A stretch of 64,000 bases of DNA from Nakamurella sp040546275 (GCF_040546275.1 NZ_JBEPNO010000001.1:1-64000); one strand, 5' to 3'. Counted from the first letter of the stretch, positions 7,408 to 16,099 are shown. Program-made: numbers and translations. The notes: a model not told the origin generated them from the sequence alone.

Positions 7408-8406
7408 CTAGTTGTGCAGGACGGCGGCACCGCCGAAGCGGCCGTGGGCGAGGTCGGACAGCGCCCGTGGCGCGTCGGCCATCGGGTAGGCGGTGGTGGT
7501 GGCGTGGATCTTGAACCGTTCGGCCAGCCGGAGGAATTCCTCACCGTCGCGACGGGTGTTGGCGGTGACGCTCACCAGGTGCCGCTCCCGGAAGAGCTCG
7601 GCCGTGTAGTCCAGCGGTGGGATGCTCGACAGCCATATTCCTGCCACCGCCAACGTTGCGCCAGCGTCGAGGGCGCGGAGAGCGACCGGTACCAATTCGC
7701 CGGCGGGCGCGAACAGGATCGCACCGTCGAGCGGTTCGGGAGCGGCATCTGCCTGGCCTCCGACCGAATCGACGCCCAATGCCCTGGCCAACTGCTGGTT
7801 GTGCTCACCACGGGTGAGCACGTGCACCCGCAGACCCTGATGGAGGGCTATCTGAGCGGTCAGATGAGCGCTCCCGCCGAAGCCGTAGATCCCCAGACTT
7901 CCGCCGGGGGGCATGCTGGTGGCGCGCAATGATCGGTAGCCGATGATCCCGGCGCACAGCAGGGGGGCGGCCTGCTCGTCACCAATGGAGTCTGGGAGTC
8001 GGTAGGCGAAGTCCTGATCGACCAGGCAATAGTCGGCGTAGCCACCGTCTACGTCCCATCCGGTCAGAGTCGGTGAGAGACATAAGTTCTCGTCACCCCG
8101 CCGGCAGTATCGGCATTCACCGTCCGCGCTGCCGAACCACGGAACACCCACCCGTTCGCCAAGGGCGAAGCGCGTCGCTCCGTGACCGAGGGCTTCCACC
8201 AGGCCGACGACCTCGTGCCCGGGCGCGACCGATGGACGTCGCGGCGGCAGATCCCCTTCGGCAAGATGGAGGTCGGTCCGGCAGACCCCGCAGCAGGCTA
8301 CGGCGACCCTGACCTGGCCGGGCCCAGGTTCCGGGCGCGCCCGCTCCACCCGCCGTAGCGGTCCGGCGTCGATCGGCGCGCAGTGCCATACGACCCAGGT
8401 TCGCAT
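7408..8406 (-). CDS. Zinc-dependent alcohol dehydrogenase, AdhA-like
   Basis: A 332-residue medium-chain dehydrogenase. Motifs: CCGVCRTDLHLAEGDLP (catalytic zinc Cys, about residue 38), PGHEVVG (about 62), a four-Cys structural lobe CRYCRRGDENLC, GWDVDGGYADY, and a GIYGFGGSAHLTAQIA cofactor turn at about 175. The pattern matches the mycobacterial AdhA class, which oxidises simple alcohols or reduces aldehydes. It ends 84 bases before the next dehydrogenase gene, and the two may form one fermentative unit for redox balance under low oxygen. A DevR-like box lies about 240 bases upstream, rather far for direct control. Confidence 0.88.
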   Translation of the reverse strand: MRTWVVWHCAPIDAGPLRRVERARPEPGPGQVRVAVACCGVCRTDLHLAEGDLPPRRPSVAPGHEVVGLVEALGHGATRFALGERVGVPWFGSADGECRYCRRGDENLCLSPTLTGWDVDGGYADYCLVDQDFAYRLPDSIGDEQAAPLLCAGIIGYRSLRATSMPPGGSLGIYGFGGSAHLTAQIALHQGLRVHVLTRGEHNQQLARALGVDSVGGQADAAPEPLDGAILFAPAGELVPVALRALDAGATLAVAGIWLSSIPPLDYTAELFRERHLVSVTANTRRDGEEFLRLAERFKIHATTTAYPMADAPRALSDLAHGRFGGAAVLHN

Positions 8407-8646
8407 CAGACAATTCTCTTCTCTGCAACATCAGCCTCGAGTACATCAGGTTCGGTCGCTCAGGATCGGGTGAGAAACGCACCGGCGAATGCTGCAGCAG
8501 CCGCGGTTCCTGCAAGAATCAGGCACACCATGAATATCCCCCGTCGTTGATTCTGTCCCCGTGCGCCACTGACGGGCGCACTTGTTGTTCCTTTCCACAC
8601 TGCGGTACGCCGATCCCGGGTGCCATCACCGAACGTCCCTGTGGGG

Positions 8647-8663
8647 CAGGGCAAAAGTCCCTG
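8647..8663. promoter_or_regulatory. DevR-like box
   Basis: The reverse complement reads CAGGGACTTTTGCCCTG. Its GGGACTTTTGCCCT core agrees with the mycobacterial DosR consensus at all but a few positions. It lies 81 bases upstream of the rightward frame at 8744 and 240 bases upstream of the leftward adhA-like gene. Confidence 0.5.
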
Positions 8664-8743
8664 GTTGGCCGACGCTGCCGGAAAATACCTTGGGGGTCGG
8701 ATCACCGTGGGTCGCTGCGGTTCCAACTGACAAGGGGAAGAGA

Positions 8744-9100
8744 ATGCCGATCAGGGCAAGGGAAACCGATCAGGGGGCAGGGAGGGTCGAACCCACCGGC
8801 GGCGTACTCCCGGCAAAGGCTTTCGGCGGACCGGATGACGGCCGACGATGGATGGTTCCCGTCGACGAACTGCAGAGGATCCAGAAGTTCGGCGCCGGCC
8901 GATCCTGGGGCTACCTGTTGGCGCTCGATCCGCGAACTGGGCAACCCGTTCGGGACAGCTTCGGACGCCTGGTCTACCTCGCCTCTGGCGACCGTCTTCT
9001 GATTTCTCAGAAACCGTGTCTGTACTCCCATTCCGACAGCGACATACCGAGAAGTTCGGTCACCGGATCCGGTACCGCATTCCTGGCCAGGACGAGATAG
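8744..9100 (+). CDS. Possible small protein, unknown function
   Basis: A 118-residue frame with an AAGGGGAAG ribosome site just before its ATG and a DevR-like box 81 bases upstream. Residues 25-85 look like a folded protein (a MVPVDELQRIQKFG helix followed by a GYLLALDPRTGQPV turn). Its last 94 bases run antisense into the 3' end of the histidine decarboxylase gene, which lowers confidence. No family is recognised. Confidence 0.35.
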   Translation: MPIRARETDQGAGRVEPTGGVLPAKAFGGPDDGRRWMVPVDELQRIQKFGAGRSWGYLLALDPRTGQPVRDSFGRLVYLASGDRLLISQKPCLYSHSDSDIPRSSVTGSGTAFLARTR

Positions 9101-9942
9101 GGGGCGCATGTCAGGGCACTGCCGATGTAGCCGTCGGGAATCCACCTGGTCTTGAAGCCGATGAAGATTTCCTTGTACTTGACGTGTTGATCGGCGCCAC
9201 AAAGCATGATGCTGTCGACGATGTCCTCCATCCTGGTCTCCAGCAGTGCTTCGCGATCTGCCGGAGTTGCTGCCGGCAGATCCCGACCGACGTCCTCGAC
9301 GAACAGGCTGGAGTCGCTCTCGCGATCCTGCGCGACGGCCAGTGCCATCAGGGACCAGACCGAAGTCGGTCCGCGCACGGTGATGCTCTTGGTGGCCCCG
9401 ACCACGTGGGATCCAGGGAGCAGGGGGTATCGCCGGGCTGCCTCGGTACCGAACAGTTGTCGGCCGGCATCCAACAACGGCGCGACAGGGAAGATCGGCA
9501 GGTCAGCACCGTCGTGCCGCCTGCGCCTCATGATGGGGCGGATGCTGCCGTCGGTCAGCCCGTCGTGACGGGCAAGGTCGTACCCCCACACGGCCCCGTT
9601 GATGCCGTTGAAGGACGACGTGTTCCGCATGTTGACCTGGCCCGCGTAGGCATCGTTCTTCTCGGCACGATCGTGCGCCACCACGGCTTCCAGGACCGTG
9701 TCCATCTGCCTGGCGACCATCCCGGTCGACAACTTCAGGACCGAGATGTAGCCCATCCCTGACGCTCCCGGGTTGCCGTAGCCGTCGCAGTAGTCGTCGA
9801 ACGGACTGATGGCACCGTTCACCACGTCTTCCAGAGTCATCGCCCGGTGTCTGGTCACGACCGTTCCGGTTCGGGTCGGTCTTCCTCGTGGCGACAGTCG
9901 GGCGATGCCGTTGAGGTCGTCGGACGGGGCTGTTGCGGTCAT
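9007..9942 (-). CDS. hdcA: Pyruvoyl-dependent histidine decarboxylase (HdcA-type), cleavage-competent copy
   Basis: A 311-residue proenzyme of the Gram-positive pyruvoyl histidine decarboxylase family, which turns histidine into histamine and CO2. Family landmarks run in order: SPFDDYCDGYGNPG, HDRAEKNDAYAGQVNM, FNGINGAVWGYDLA, RRYPLLPGSHVV, RGPTSVWS, and YKEIFIGF with the Glu expected to donate the proton. The self-cleavage site is intact at Ser109-Ser110 (NTSSF); serinolysis there would give a beta chain and an alpha chain with an N-terminal pyruvoyl group. The start ATG at 9942 has AGGAAAAGG upstream. The gene is divergent from devR, with a DevR-like box in between. No histidine/histamine antiporter is adjacent. 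Substrate identity is inferred from the family. Confidence 0.88.
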   Translation of the reverse strand: MTATAPSDDLNGIARLSPRGRPTRTGTVVTRHRAMTLEDVVNGAISPFDDYCDGYGNPGASGMGYISVLKLSTGMVARQMDTVLEAVVAHDRAEKNDAYAGQVNMRNTSSFNGINGAVWGYDLARHDGLTDGSIRPIMRRRRHDGADLPIFPVAPLLDAGRQLFGTEAARRYPLLPGSHVVGATKSITVRGPTSVWSLMALAVAQDRESDSSLFVEDVGRDLPAATPADREALLETRMEDIVDSIMLCGADQHVKYKEIFIGFKTRWIPDGYIGSALTCAPYLVLARNAVPDPVTELLGMSLSEWEYRHGF

Positions 9943-10209
9943 GGCTTTGCCTTTTCCTGGTCCGGCAGAATACTGCTGTACCCCACGACTGCCCGCGGCT
10001 GATCGACTGGTGCGAGGCGGGTTTCGAGCCGGGGGAGAATCCTGGACCGCGCACCGAAGGTGCTCCTGAGCAGCGAGCACAATTGCTCGAAGGTGCCATG
10101 ACCGGTTCGGTGGACGGCACCGGCCTCAGGCCGGCTGTTGAATCAGCAATCCCAGTAGAGTCGACCCGAGACCCCCCTGTCAACCGCCGGACCGTGAAAG
10201 CGCCCCCGT

Positions 10210-10226
10210 GGGGACCTTTGGCCCTG
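10210..10226. promoter_or_regulatory. DevR-like box between hdcA and devR
   Basis: GGGGACCTTTGGCCCTG fits the DosR-type palindrome, with arms GGGACC and GGCCC. It is 85 bases upstream of devR, consistent with autoregulation, and 268 bases upstream of the divergent hdcA start. Nearly the same 14-mer recurs at 15062. Confidence 0.55.
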
Positions 10227-10310
10227 TGATGCGCTGCGCGAGCGTCATAGCGTGGACGGGTATCACGATCACCGATCGGATCAGAATCGTCCTAAAAGAG
10301 GAGCCGCGCC

Positions 10311-10952
10311 GTGCTGAGTGTTTTTCTGGTCGATGATCACGAAGTGGTGCGGCGCGGTGTGGCCGACCTGATCGACGACGAGGACGACATGGCCGTCGTC
10401 GGGCAGGCGGCAACGAAATCGCAGGCGCTGGCGCGGGTGCCGGCTCTTCGCCCGGACGTGGTGTTGCTGGATGTCCGCCTTCCGGACGGAAACGGGGTCG
10501 AGCTCTGCCGCGAACTGAAATCTAAGATGCCGCAGCTGAACTGCCTGATGCTGACGTCCTTCACGGACGAGCAGGCCATGATGGACGCGATCCTCGCGGG
10601 AGCCGGTGGCTACATCATCAAGGACATCAAAGGCATGGAGCTCCTGACAGCCGTCCGGACGGTCGGTGCGGGAAAGTCCCTGCTGGACAACAGGGCTGCG
10701 GGGGCGCTGATGCAGCGCCTGCGCGACGGCGTCCACCAACCCGGGCCACTGGCCGGGCTGACCGACCAGGAACGCACGGTGCTCGAGCTGATCGGCGAGG
10801 GGATGACCAACCGGCAGATCGCCGAGAAGATGTATCTGGCCGAGAAGACCGTGAAGAACTACGTGTCGAGGCTGCTGGCGAAGCTGGGGATGGAACGGCG
10901 AACACAGGCTGCCGTGCTGGCCTCCGAACTGCGGGCGACCCCCCGCTACTGA
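10311..10952 (+). CDS. devR: DevR/DosR response regulator (NarL/LuxR family)
   Basis: A 213-residue two-component regulator. Receiver domain at residues 1-120: FLVDDHEVVRRG with the acidic pocket, phospho-acceptor Asp54 in LLDVRLPDGNG, the Thr/Ser switch in MLTSF, and the Lys in YIIKDIKGMEL. LuxR-type helix-turn-helix at about 148-205: LTDQERTVLELIGEGMTN, then AEKTVKNYVSRLLAKLG. The recognition helix and Asp54 are as in mycobacterial DosR, so the operator should resemble the DosR box. The GTG start is preceded by AGAGGAG. Its probable partner is the DevS kinase encoded at 11949. It would switch on the hypoxia/dormancy genes around it. Confidence 0.95.
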   Translation: MLSVFLVDDHEVVRRGVADLIDDEDDMAVVGQAATKSQALARVPALRPDVVLLDVRLPDGNGVELCRELKSKMPQLNCLMLTSFTDEQAMMDAILAGAGGYIIKDIKGMELLTAVRTVGAGKSLLDNRAAGALMQRLRDGVHQPGPLAGLTDQERTVLELIGEGMTNRQIAEKMYLAEKTVKNYVSRLLAKLGMERRTQAAVLASELRATPRY

Positions 10953-10965
10953 TCGGCTGGTGACG

Positions 10966-11739
10966 TCAGACAGCACTCCGGCCGATCTGCAGGAGTACCT
11001 GCGGCCACAGACCCCCGCCAATGAGCTCCCGCAGTTGCTCGCGGCCGGCCGACGACCCCTCCGTCATGGCGAGGAAGCGGGCACTCAGATCCGACCGGGC
11101 TGCGGTGAGGAGAACTCGCTGCATGGCCTGGCCCGCGCGGATCCGTGAAGCGGCATCATCCTGCAGGGTCCCGATGACGGCAACGTGCGCCGATCGGTCG
11201 AGCAGCTCGAATTCCCCGGTGTCGCCGACGAATTCGCCGAGCAGGTGGAAGTCGGCCGGGGCGAGAAGCGCAATCCAGGCCTGCTCGATCCTGGCCGCAT
11301 ACCGCAGTTCGACCATCAGTGCTTCGGGAATCGAGTCGGTTTCGAAACGCTCGGTCCGGGTTTCCAGCAGTCCGATGGCCAGGGATAGTTCGGCTCCGTC
11401 AGGGTTGGTGGGCCGGCGCCCGTCGATCTCCACCGAGGCCAGCAAGGAGGGACGATCCAACTGCGGCAACAGCTGCACCACCGGGTCGACCCCGCACGAT
11501 CGAATGGCGAGCCGCAGGTTGAGAAGTGCAGCGCCGCAGGCCACCCAGGCCTCACGGTGATTGTCGTCGAGGCCCCAGGGGTCGGTGGGGATCGCCAACA
11601 GCAGATCGATGCTCGTGGCTGTGCACTGAAATCTCCAGGGACGGCTGTGATGCACCTCGGGGGCCTGTTCGGCAAGAATCAGTACCTGCTGCACCTGATC
11701 CGGCCTGAGAGTGCCGACAGGAGCCTGGATACAGCTCAT
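10966..11739 (-). CDS. Acg-family nitroreductase-like protein
   Basis: A 257-residue protein of the actinobacterial Acg/nitroreductase class. It opens with LRPDQVQQVLILAEQAPEVHHSRPWRF, where the A-PS-HNSQPW-type flavin loop has diverged to AP-VHHSRPW. It continues with HREAWVACGAALLNLRLAI and ends in GGLWPQVLLQIG. It is shorter than the usual 330 residues, and the SPRRPL-type tail is missing. In mycobacteria several such proteins are DosR-induced, and Acg itself may sequester FMN rather than reduce nitro groups. The ATG at 11739 follows GAGAGG. It is divergent from devS. Confidence 0.8.
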   Translation of the reverse strand: MSCIQAPVGTLRPDQVQQVLILAEQAPEVHHSRPWRFQCTATSIDLLLAIPTDPWGLDDNHREAWVACGAALLNLRLAIRSCGVDPVVQLLPQLDRPSLLASVEIDGRRPTNPDGAELSLAIGLLETRTERFETDSIPEALMVELRYAARIEQAWIALLAPADFHLLGEFVGDTGEFELLDRSAHVAVIGTLQDDAASRIRAGQAMQRVLLTAARSDLSARFLAMTEGSSAGREQLRELIGGGLWPQVLLQIGRSAV

Positions 11740-11948
11740 CAGTGTGGTGTCCTCTCGTGTCCCTGCCGCCGGGTGTCGCCGACGGCCCACGTCTTCCGTG
11801 CTTCCCACCTTTCCTGCCCTCCCCCGCAGCCTGTAGGGCCGAACGTCCCGCAGCTGTCGAACGAACGCCCCCCGTTTGCCCGGGTCCGGGTTGACGAACA
11901 CACCGAGTGCACGATCACGTGCCAGAGTGGGACCATGACGGTCACAAG

Positions 11949-13712
11949 ATGACAGATGTGGGCCCGGTCGGCGCCCGCCCGGCGCCGGGTCCCCAGGTCG
12001 TATCGGCAACACCGTCGACGCTGGCGCATTCGTTGTCCCAGGCCCGGCTGCGCGACCTGATGTTGGAAGTGGAAATCAGGGTCGAGGAAATCCTAGCGAG
12101 CAACAGGACCCGCATGGATGGCCTGCTGGACGCGGTCCTGGTGGTCTCGTCCGGACTCGAGCTGGATTCGACCCTGCGGCAGATCGTCAAAGCCGCCGCA
12201 GATCTCGTTGGAGCGCGTTACGGCGCACTGGGCGTGGTGGGTGAGAGCGGGTTGCTCACCCAGTTCGTCCACACCGGAATGGACCAGGAGACGATCGACG
12301 CCATCGGCACCCTGCCGGTCGGACACGGAGTCCTCGGCGTCGTGCTGGAGGAAACCAGACCCCTTCGGTTGGACGACCTTTCGACCCACCCGGTTTCGAT
12401 CGGGTTTCCGGCCCACCATCCACCGATGCGGAGTTTCCTGGGCGTACCCATCCGCGCCCGGGGGGAGGTGTTCGGACGCCTGTACCTCACGGAGAAGGTC
12501 GGCGGCAAGTCGTTCGAGGAGGATGACGAGGTCGTTCTGCTCGCGCTCGCTGCCGCAGCCGGCATCGCAGTGGAGAACGCCCGACTGTACGAGGAGGTAC
12601 GTCGCCGGCAGCGGTGGCTCGAGGCGGTCGGCGAGATCACGGTGGAACTGCTGGATGGTACGGATGCCAACGAGGCACTACGGCTCATCGCCGGCCGTGC
12701 GCGAGAGTTGACCGCTGCCGACTCTGCTGTCATCGCGCTGCCGGTGATCCCCGGTGACGGTGCCGCCGCCGGCGTGACGGAATTACGGGTCGCCGTCTGC
12801 GACGGACTGGGCGGTGAAGTGCTGACCGGGATGAGGATCCAGATCGAGGGTTCGACGTCCGGCTCGGTCTTCCGCGATCGGGTGCCCCGAAATGTGGCCG
12901 CGTTGGCGCAGTCGCTGCCGCAGGAGATCGGGGTTTCCTTCGGCCCGGCGCTGGTCCTTCCGCTGGGTACCGGTCAGTCGATCTCCGGTGTGCTGATGAC
13001 TATTCGTCGCCAGGGGGCAGTACCGTTCGACGACCACCAGTTGCAGATCGCGGCGTCGTTCGCAGACCAGGCAGCACTGGCGCTGCAGCGGGCGGAGAAC
13101 CAGACGGCAAAGACGGACCTGGTGATCTTCTCGGACCGCGACCGGATCGCGAGAGATCTGCACGATCAGGTGATCCAGCGGCTCTTCGCTGTCGGGCTCG
13201 CCATGCATGGGACCCTCCGGCGTTCCACGACGGACGTGGTCTCCTCGCGGCTCAACGATCACATCGACCAACTTCACGAGGTCATCCAGGACATCCGCAC
13301 CACGATCTTCGACCTGAACACCGAGCCTTCGGACGTCCCGACCGTCCGCTCCGCGTTGAAGAAGGTGATCACCGAGCTCACTGCCGACACCGCCCTTCAT
13401 GTCTCCGTCCGGATGACCGGTCCGTTGGAGGTGCTACCCGCGGAGCTGGTCGAACATGCCGAGTCGGTGGTGCGGGAGGCGGTCAGCAACGTGGTGCGCC
13501 ACGCGAACGCCCGCGACCTCATGGTCACGGTCTCGGTGGACGATGATCTCGTGATCGCTGTCACCGACGACGGCGTCGGCCTACCGCCCAAGGTTGCGCG
13601 CAGCGGCCTGCACAACCTCAATCGCAGGGCGGTCGCGGCGGGCGGGACGTGCACGATCACCCGACAGGAAACCGGTGGCACGCGACTGGTGTGGTCTGCG
13701 CCGCTGCCCTGA
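11949..13712 (+). CDS. devS: DevS/DosT-type GAF sensor histidine kinase
   Basis: A 587-residue cytosolic kinase: GAF-A at about residues 55-190, GAF-B at 215-375, dimerisation/phospho-acceptor helix with His405 in DRIARDLHDQVIQRLF, and an ATPase domain with VREAVSNVVRHA and DDGVGLPP. GAF-A keeps the FPAHHPPMRSFLGVP segment; its second His (His157) aligns with the proximal haem ligand His149 of mycobacterial DosS, so oxygen, NO or redox sensing through haem is expected. It ends 5 bases short of no neighbour and should phosphorylate DevR. The ATG at 11949 lacks a clear ribosome site; a GTG or ATG up to 42 bases upstream is possible. Confidence 0.92.
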   Translation: MTDVGPVGARPAPGPQVVSATPSTLAHSLSQARLRDLMLEVEIRVEEILASNRTRMDGLLDAVLVVSSGLELDSTLRQIVKAAADLVGARYGALGVVGESGLLTQFVHTGMDQETIDAIGTLPVGHGVLGVVLEETRPLRLDDLSTHPVSIGFPAHHPPMRSFLGVPIRARGEVFGRLYLTEKVGGKSFEEDDEVVLLALAAAAGIAVENARLYEEVRRRQRWLEAVGEITVELLDGTDANEALRLIAGRARELTAADSAVIALPVIPGDGAAAGVTELRVAVCDGLGGEVLTGMRIQIEGSTSGSVFRDRVPRNVAALAQSLPQEIGVSFGPALVLPLGTGQSISGVLMTIRRQGAVPFDDHQLQIAASFADQAALALQRAENQTAKTDLVIFSDRDRIARDLHDQVIQRLFAVGLAMHGTLRRSTTDVVSSRLNDHIDQLHEVIQDIRTTIFDLNTEPSDVPTVRSALKKVITELTADTALHVSVRMTGPLEVLPAELVEHAESVVREAVSNVVRHANARDLMVTVSVDDDLVIAVTDDGVGLPPKVARSGLHNLNRRAVAAGGTCTITRQETGGTRLVWSAPLP

Positions 13713-13911
13713 CCCTTTCGCAGACCTCGGATCGACAGCGTGTTGCTCCCCTTCCTGTTCAAGGCGACCGCTGAATTGCTGGACGTCCCTGACCGGAAGG
13801 ACTTTCGCCTCTCACGGTCCGATTCTCGCGGACCGAAGATGAGTGGTGCATCAGTACGAGAGCGGGGGAATCCCTCCTCCGCATCATCGCCATTCTGTGA
13901 AAGAGCGTGAA

Positions 13912-14544
13912 ATGGTCATACAATCGCCTTCCAGCGATATTCAGCCTCCATTGATCGATCGTGAGGTCAAGGCCCGGATTGCAGCAGAAAAGGCCTACGC
14001 CAAATCTCGGCGAAGCTGGCTCGCGCGGCACAAGGTGCTCACGGTGGCTCTGGCGGCCGTGGTGTTCGGGGTCGCCATCTCGATCGCCACGATGTCCGGC
14101 AAGTCCGCGAGTGATGCACGGACAACCGGGTCGACCACCTCCGCCGGCGCAGCTGGAATCGGCACCGCGGTGCGGGATGGCAAGTTCGAGTTCACCGTGA
14201 CGGCAGTCGATGCGGGTGTTGCCACGATAGGGACGGCACCGCTCGACGAGACGGCGAAAGGTCAGTTCGTCACCGTCCATCTGACCGTCAAGAACATCGG
14301 GACAGTTGCGCAGACCTTCGACCAGAGTTCGCAGACGATGATCGACCAGCAGGGTCGGAAATTGTCGTCCGACCTGATGGCCGGTGTCTCGATTGATCCG
14401 AACAACTTCCTTGCCGGGATCAATCCAGGGGTCGGTGTCACCGGTGTCGTGCTTTTCGACATCGCCAAGGATGCCGTCTCCACCCAGATGGAGCTGCACG
14501 ATTCTGCCTTCTCCGGCGGGGTCACCGTTCAACTGGTGAAATAG
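13912..14544 (+). CDS. Membrane-anchored DUF4352-like protein
   Basis: A 210-residue protein with a cytosolic N-terminal stretch, one membrane helix at about residues 43-63 (VLTVALAAVVFGVAISIA) and an extracellular beta-sandwich. The latter has VRDGKFEFTVTAVDAG and GQFVTVHLTVKNIG strands typical of the DUF4352/telokin-like fold found in many actinomycete surface proteins. Function is unknown. The ATG at 13912 follows AAAGAG. A weak DevR-like sequence (AGGACTTTCGCCTC, 13798-13811) lies 100 bases upstream, so it may belong to the same regulon. Confidence 0.8.
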   Translation: MVIQSPSSDIQPPLIDREVKARIAAEKAYAKSRRSWLARHKVLTVALAAVVFGVAISIATMSGKSASDARTTGSTTSAGAAGIGTAVRDGKFEFTVTAVDAGVATIGTAPLDETAKGQFVTVHLTVKNIGTVAQTFDQSSQTMIDQQGRKLSSDLMAGVSIDPNNFLAGINPGVGVTGVVLFDIAKDAVSTQMELHDSAFSGGVTVQLVK

Positions 14545-14593
14545 GACTGACGAGCGGAGACTTTCTGTTCTGCCGCATGGTGAAGGAGGGGGC

Positions 14594-15045
14594 CAGGATG
14601 AAAACATCACAAAGATGGGTCGCCTTCGCAGCGAACAAACGGAGAACTGCATGCTGGACGAACTGCGCCAGGTTCCGGGCATGAACGCCGGCCAGATCGG
14701 AGTGGCCGTGGGCGGCGGCTGCCGCCCTCACCGGTGAGGTGGCCTGGCCCTACGAGATGGACGCAGCGTGCCGGGCGGTCAACCACACCCTCTGCGTCAA
14801 CTCGGTGTGCAATCTGGTGACGATCCGCTCGGGCCATCGGAGCCATCAGGTCCGCTATCGAACACGACATCACTGTTGCGTTGAGGCGCAAATGCGTCCC
14901 CAGGGGTGGCGCAGGGCAGCGTCAGGAGCGGCCCGCGAGACGACTGCGGCCCTCCTGGGCGCCCCGGGTTCGCGCGAGCGATTGTCACCGAGATCGACGG
15001 TATGGAACGAACGTGTCTGCGGTGAGGTCCGGCGACCGGCGGGAC
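14594..15045 (+). pseudogene. Frameshifted remnant of a BON-domain protein
   Basis: Pieces of BON domain appear in three frames in order. First is LRQVPGMNAGQIGVAVGGG, then after one shift ALTGEVAWPYEMDAACRAVN with NLVTIRSG, then after another shift AIRSAIEHDITVALRR, and finally AIVTEIDGMER before a stop. Together they match the layout of the multi-BON protein encoded at 4053-4733 (helix, VTLTGEV strand, NLITI strand, next helix). At least two frameshifts interrupt it. No other gene is visible in the 14545-15111 gap. Confidence 0.6.
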
Positions 15046-15061
15046 GTCTGGCCGGCCGCAC

Positions 15062-15075
15062 GGGACCTTCGGCCC
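15062..15075. promoter_or_regulatory. DevR-like box before the CHAD gene
   Basis: GGGACCTTCGGCCC differs at one position from the box before devR (GGGACCTTTGGCCC). It ends 36 bases before the CHAD gene start, so the CHAD gene may be DevR-activated. Confidence 0.5.
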
Positions 15076-15111
15076 TTCTCGACAGGCTAACGGTTCGCGC
15101 ACCGTCGGGGG

Positions 15112-16089
15112 ATGACGACGACGCTGTTAAAGAAGGTCCCGCGACCGGCGTCCCACGGGCGCGGGGCGAGCCGGTCAGAGCTGACTCCACAGGCTCGCCA
15201 CCTCGAACGTTCGGCGGGAGGCGTGTTGTTGGCACACGTCGCAGCGCAGGTGAAGATCCTGGTGGACCAGGACGCAGCGGTTCGGACCTACGAAAGCGAA
15301 TCGATTCACGACATGCGCGTGGCCGCCAGACATCTGCGCAGCGTTCTCGCGACCTTCCGGCCCCTGTTCCGGGCCGAGATCACCGATCCGGTCCGGACCG
15401 AACTGACGTTCCTGGGCCGCTTCCTCGGCGCAGTGCGGGACGCGGAAGTCCAGAGCACCCACCTGCTCGAGGTGGTGGCGGCCGAACCTCCGCAACTGGT
15501 GATGGGATCCGTCGCCGAACATATCGGTCTCGAACTGCAGCGTGATTCGCGCACCGCAGAAATCGAATTATCAGAGGTCCTGGACAGCCCCCGCTACCGA
15601 GCACTGCTCGACACGCTGGACAGACTGCTGTCCGACCCGCCTCTGACCACCCGTGCCGGGGAACCTGCCGTGCGGGCGTTGCCCGCACCGGTCGCCCGAA
15701 CCTGGAAGAGAATCCATTCTCTGGCCGACCATCGGCTACCGGAGGATCCGGACGACCGCGATCGTCAACTGCACGAGATCCGCAAGAGCGCAAAGGATCT
15801 CAGGTACGCCTGCGAGGCCGTCGAACCAGCTCTGGGTCGGCGTGCGGCCAGGTTGGCCACGACGGCTGAACGGTGGCAGACGGTTCTGGGGGACCACCAG
15901 GACAGTGTGGTGGTCCGGGCGACGTTGCAGTCGATGGGGGAGCGGATGTTTCTCGACGGTCGGAACTCCTTCACCATCGGTCGTCTGCACGCTCTCGAAC
16001 AGCGGCGCGGCCAACGCGCCGAGAAGCAATTTCTCACCAGCTGGTCCAAGGGTTCCGGTCGTCACCGACCCACGTGGCTCGATGAGTGA
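15112..16089 (+). CDS. CHAD-domain protein
   Basis: A 325-residue, all-helical protein. The conserved histidine alpha-helical (CHAD) motifs are clear: HDMRVAARHLRSVLATFRP at about residue 65 and LHEIRKSAKDLRYACE at about 220, both with basic His/Arg/Lys faces known to bind polyphosphate. The usual adjacent CYTH/triphosphatase domain is absent. Recruitment to polyphosphate granules is the expected role. The start is an ATG at 15112 without a strong ribosome site. A DevR-like box lies just upstream, linking it to starvation or hypoxia. Confidence 0.88.
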   Translation: MTTTLLKKVPRPASHGRGASRSELTPQARHLERSAGGVLLAHVAAQVKILVDQDAAVRTYESESIHDMRVAARHLRSVLATFRPLFRAEITDPVRTELTFLGRFLGAVRDAEVQSTHLLEVVAAEPPQLVMGSVAEHIGLELQRDSRTAEIELSEVLDSPRYRALLDTLDRLLSDPPLTTRAGEPAVRALPAPVARTWKRIHSLADHRLPEDPDDRDRQLHEIRKSAKDLRYACEAVEPALGRRAARLATTAERWQTVLGDHQDSVVVRATLQSMGERMFLDGRNSFTIGRLHALEQRRGQRAEKQFLTSWSKGSGRHRPTWLDE

Positions 16090-16099
16090 CCAAGGTAAT

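Noticed and set aside
8463..8531. 22-residue hydrophobic peptide frame on the minus strand
   Set aside because: Too short, with no ribosome site or conservation evidence.
11921..11947. Possible DevR box before devS (GGGACCATGACGGTC)
   Set aside because: Only one arm fits; the other arm has too many mismatches to list as a site.
14739..15545. Rightward 268-codon frame
   Set aside because: Its first part is a BON relic and the rest is an out-of-frame shadow of the CHAD gene.
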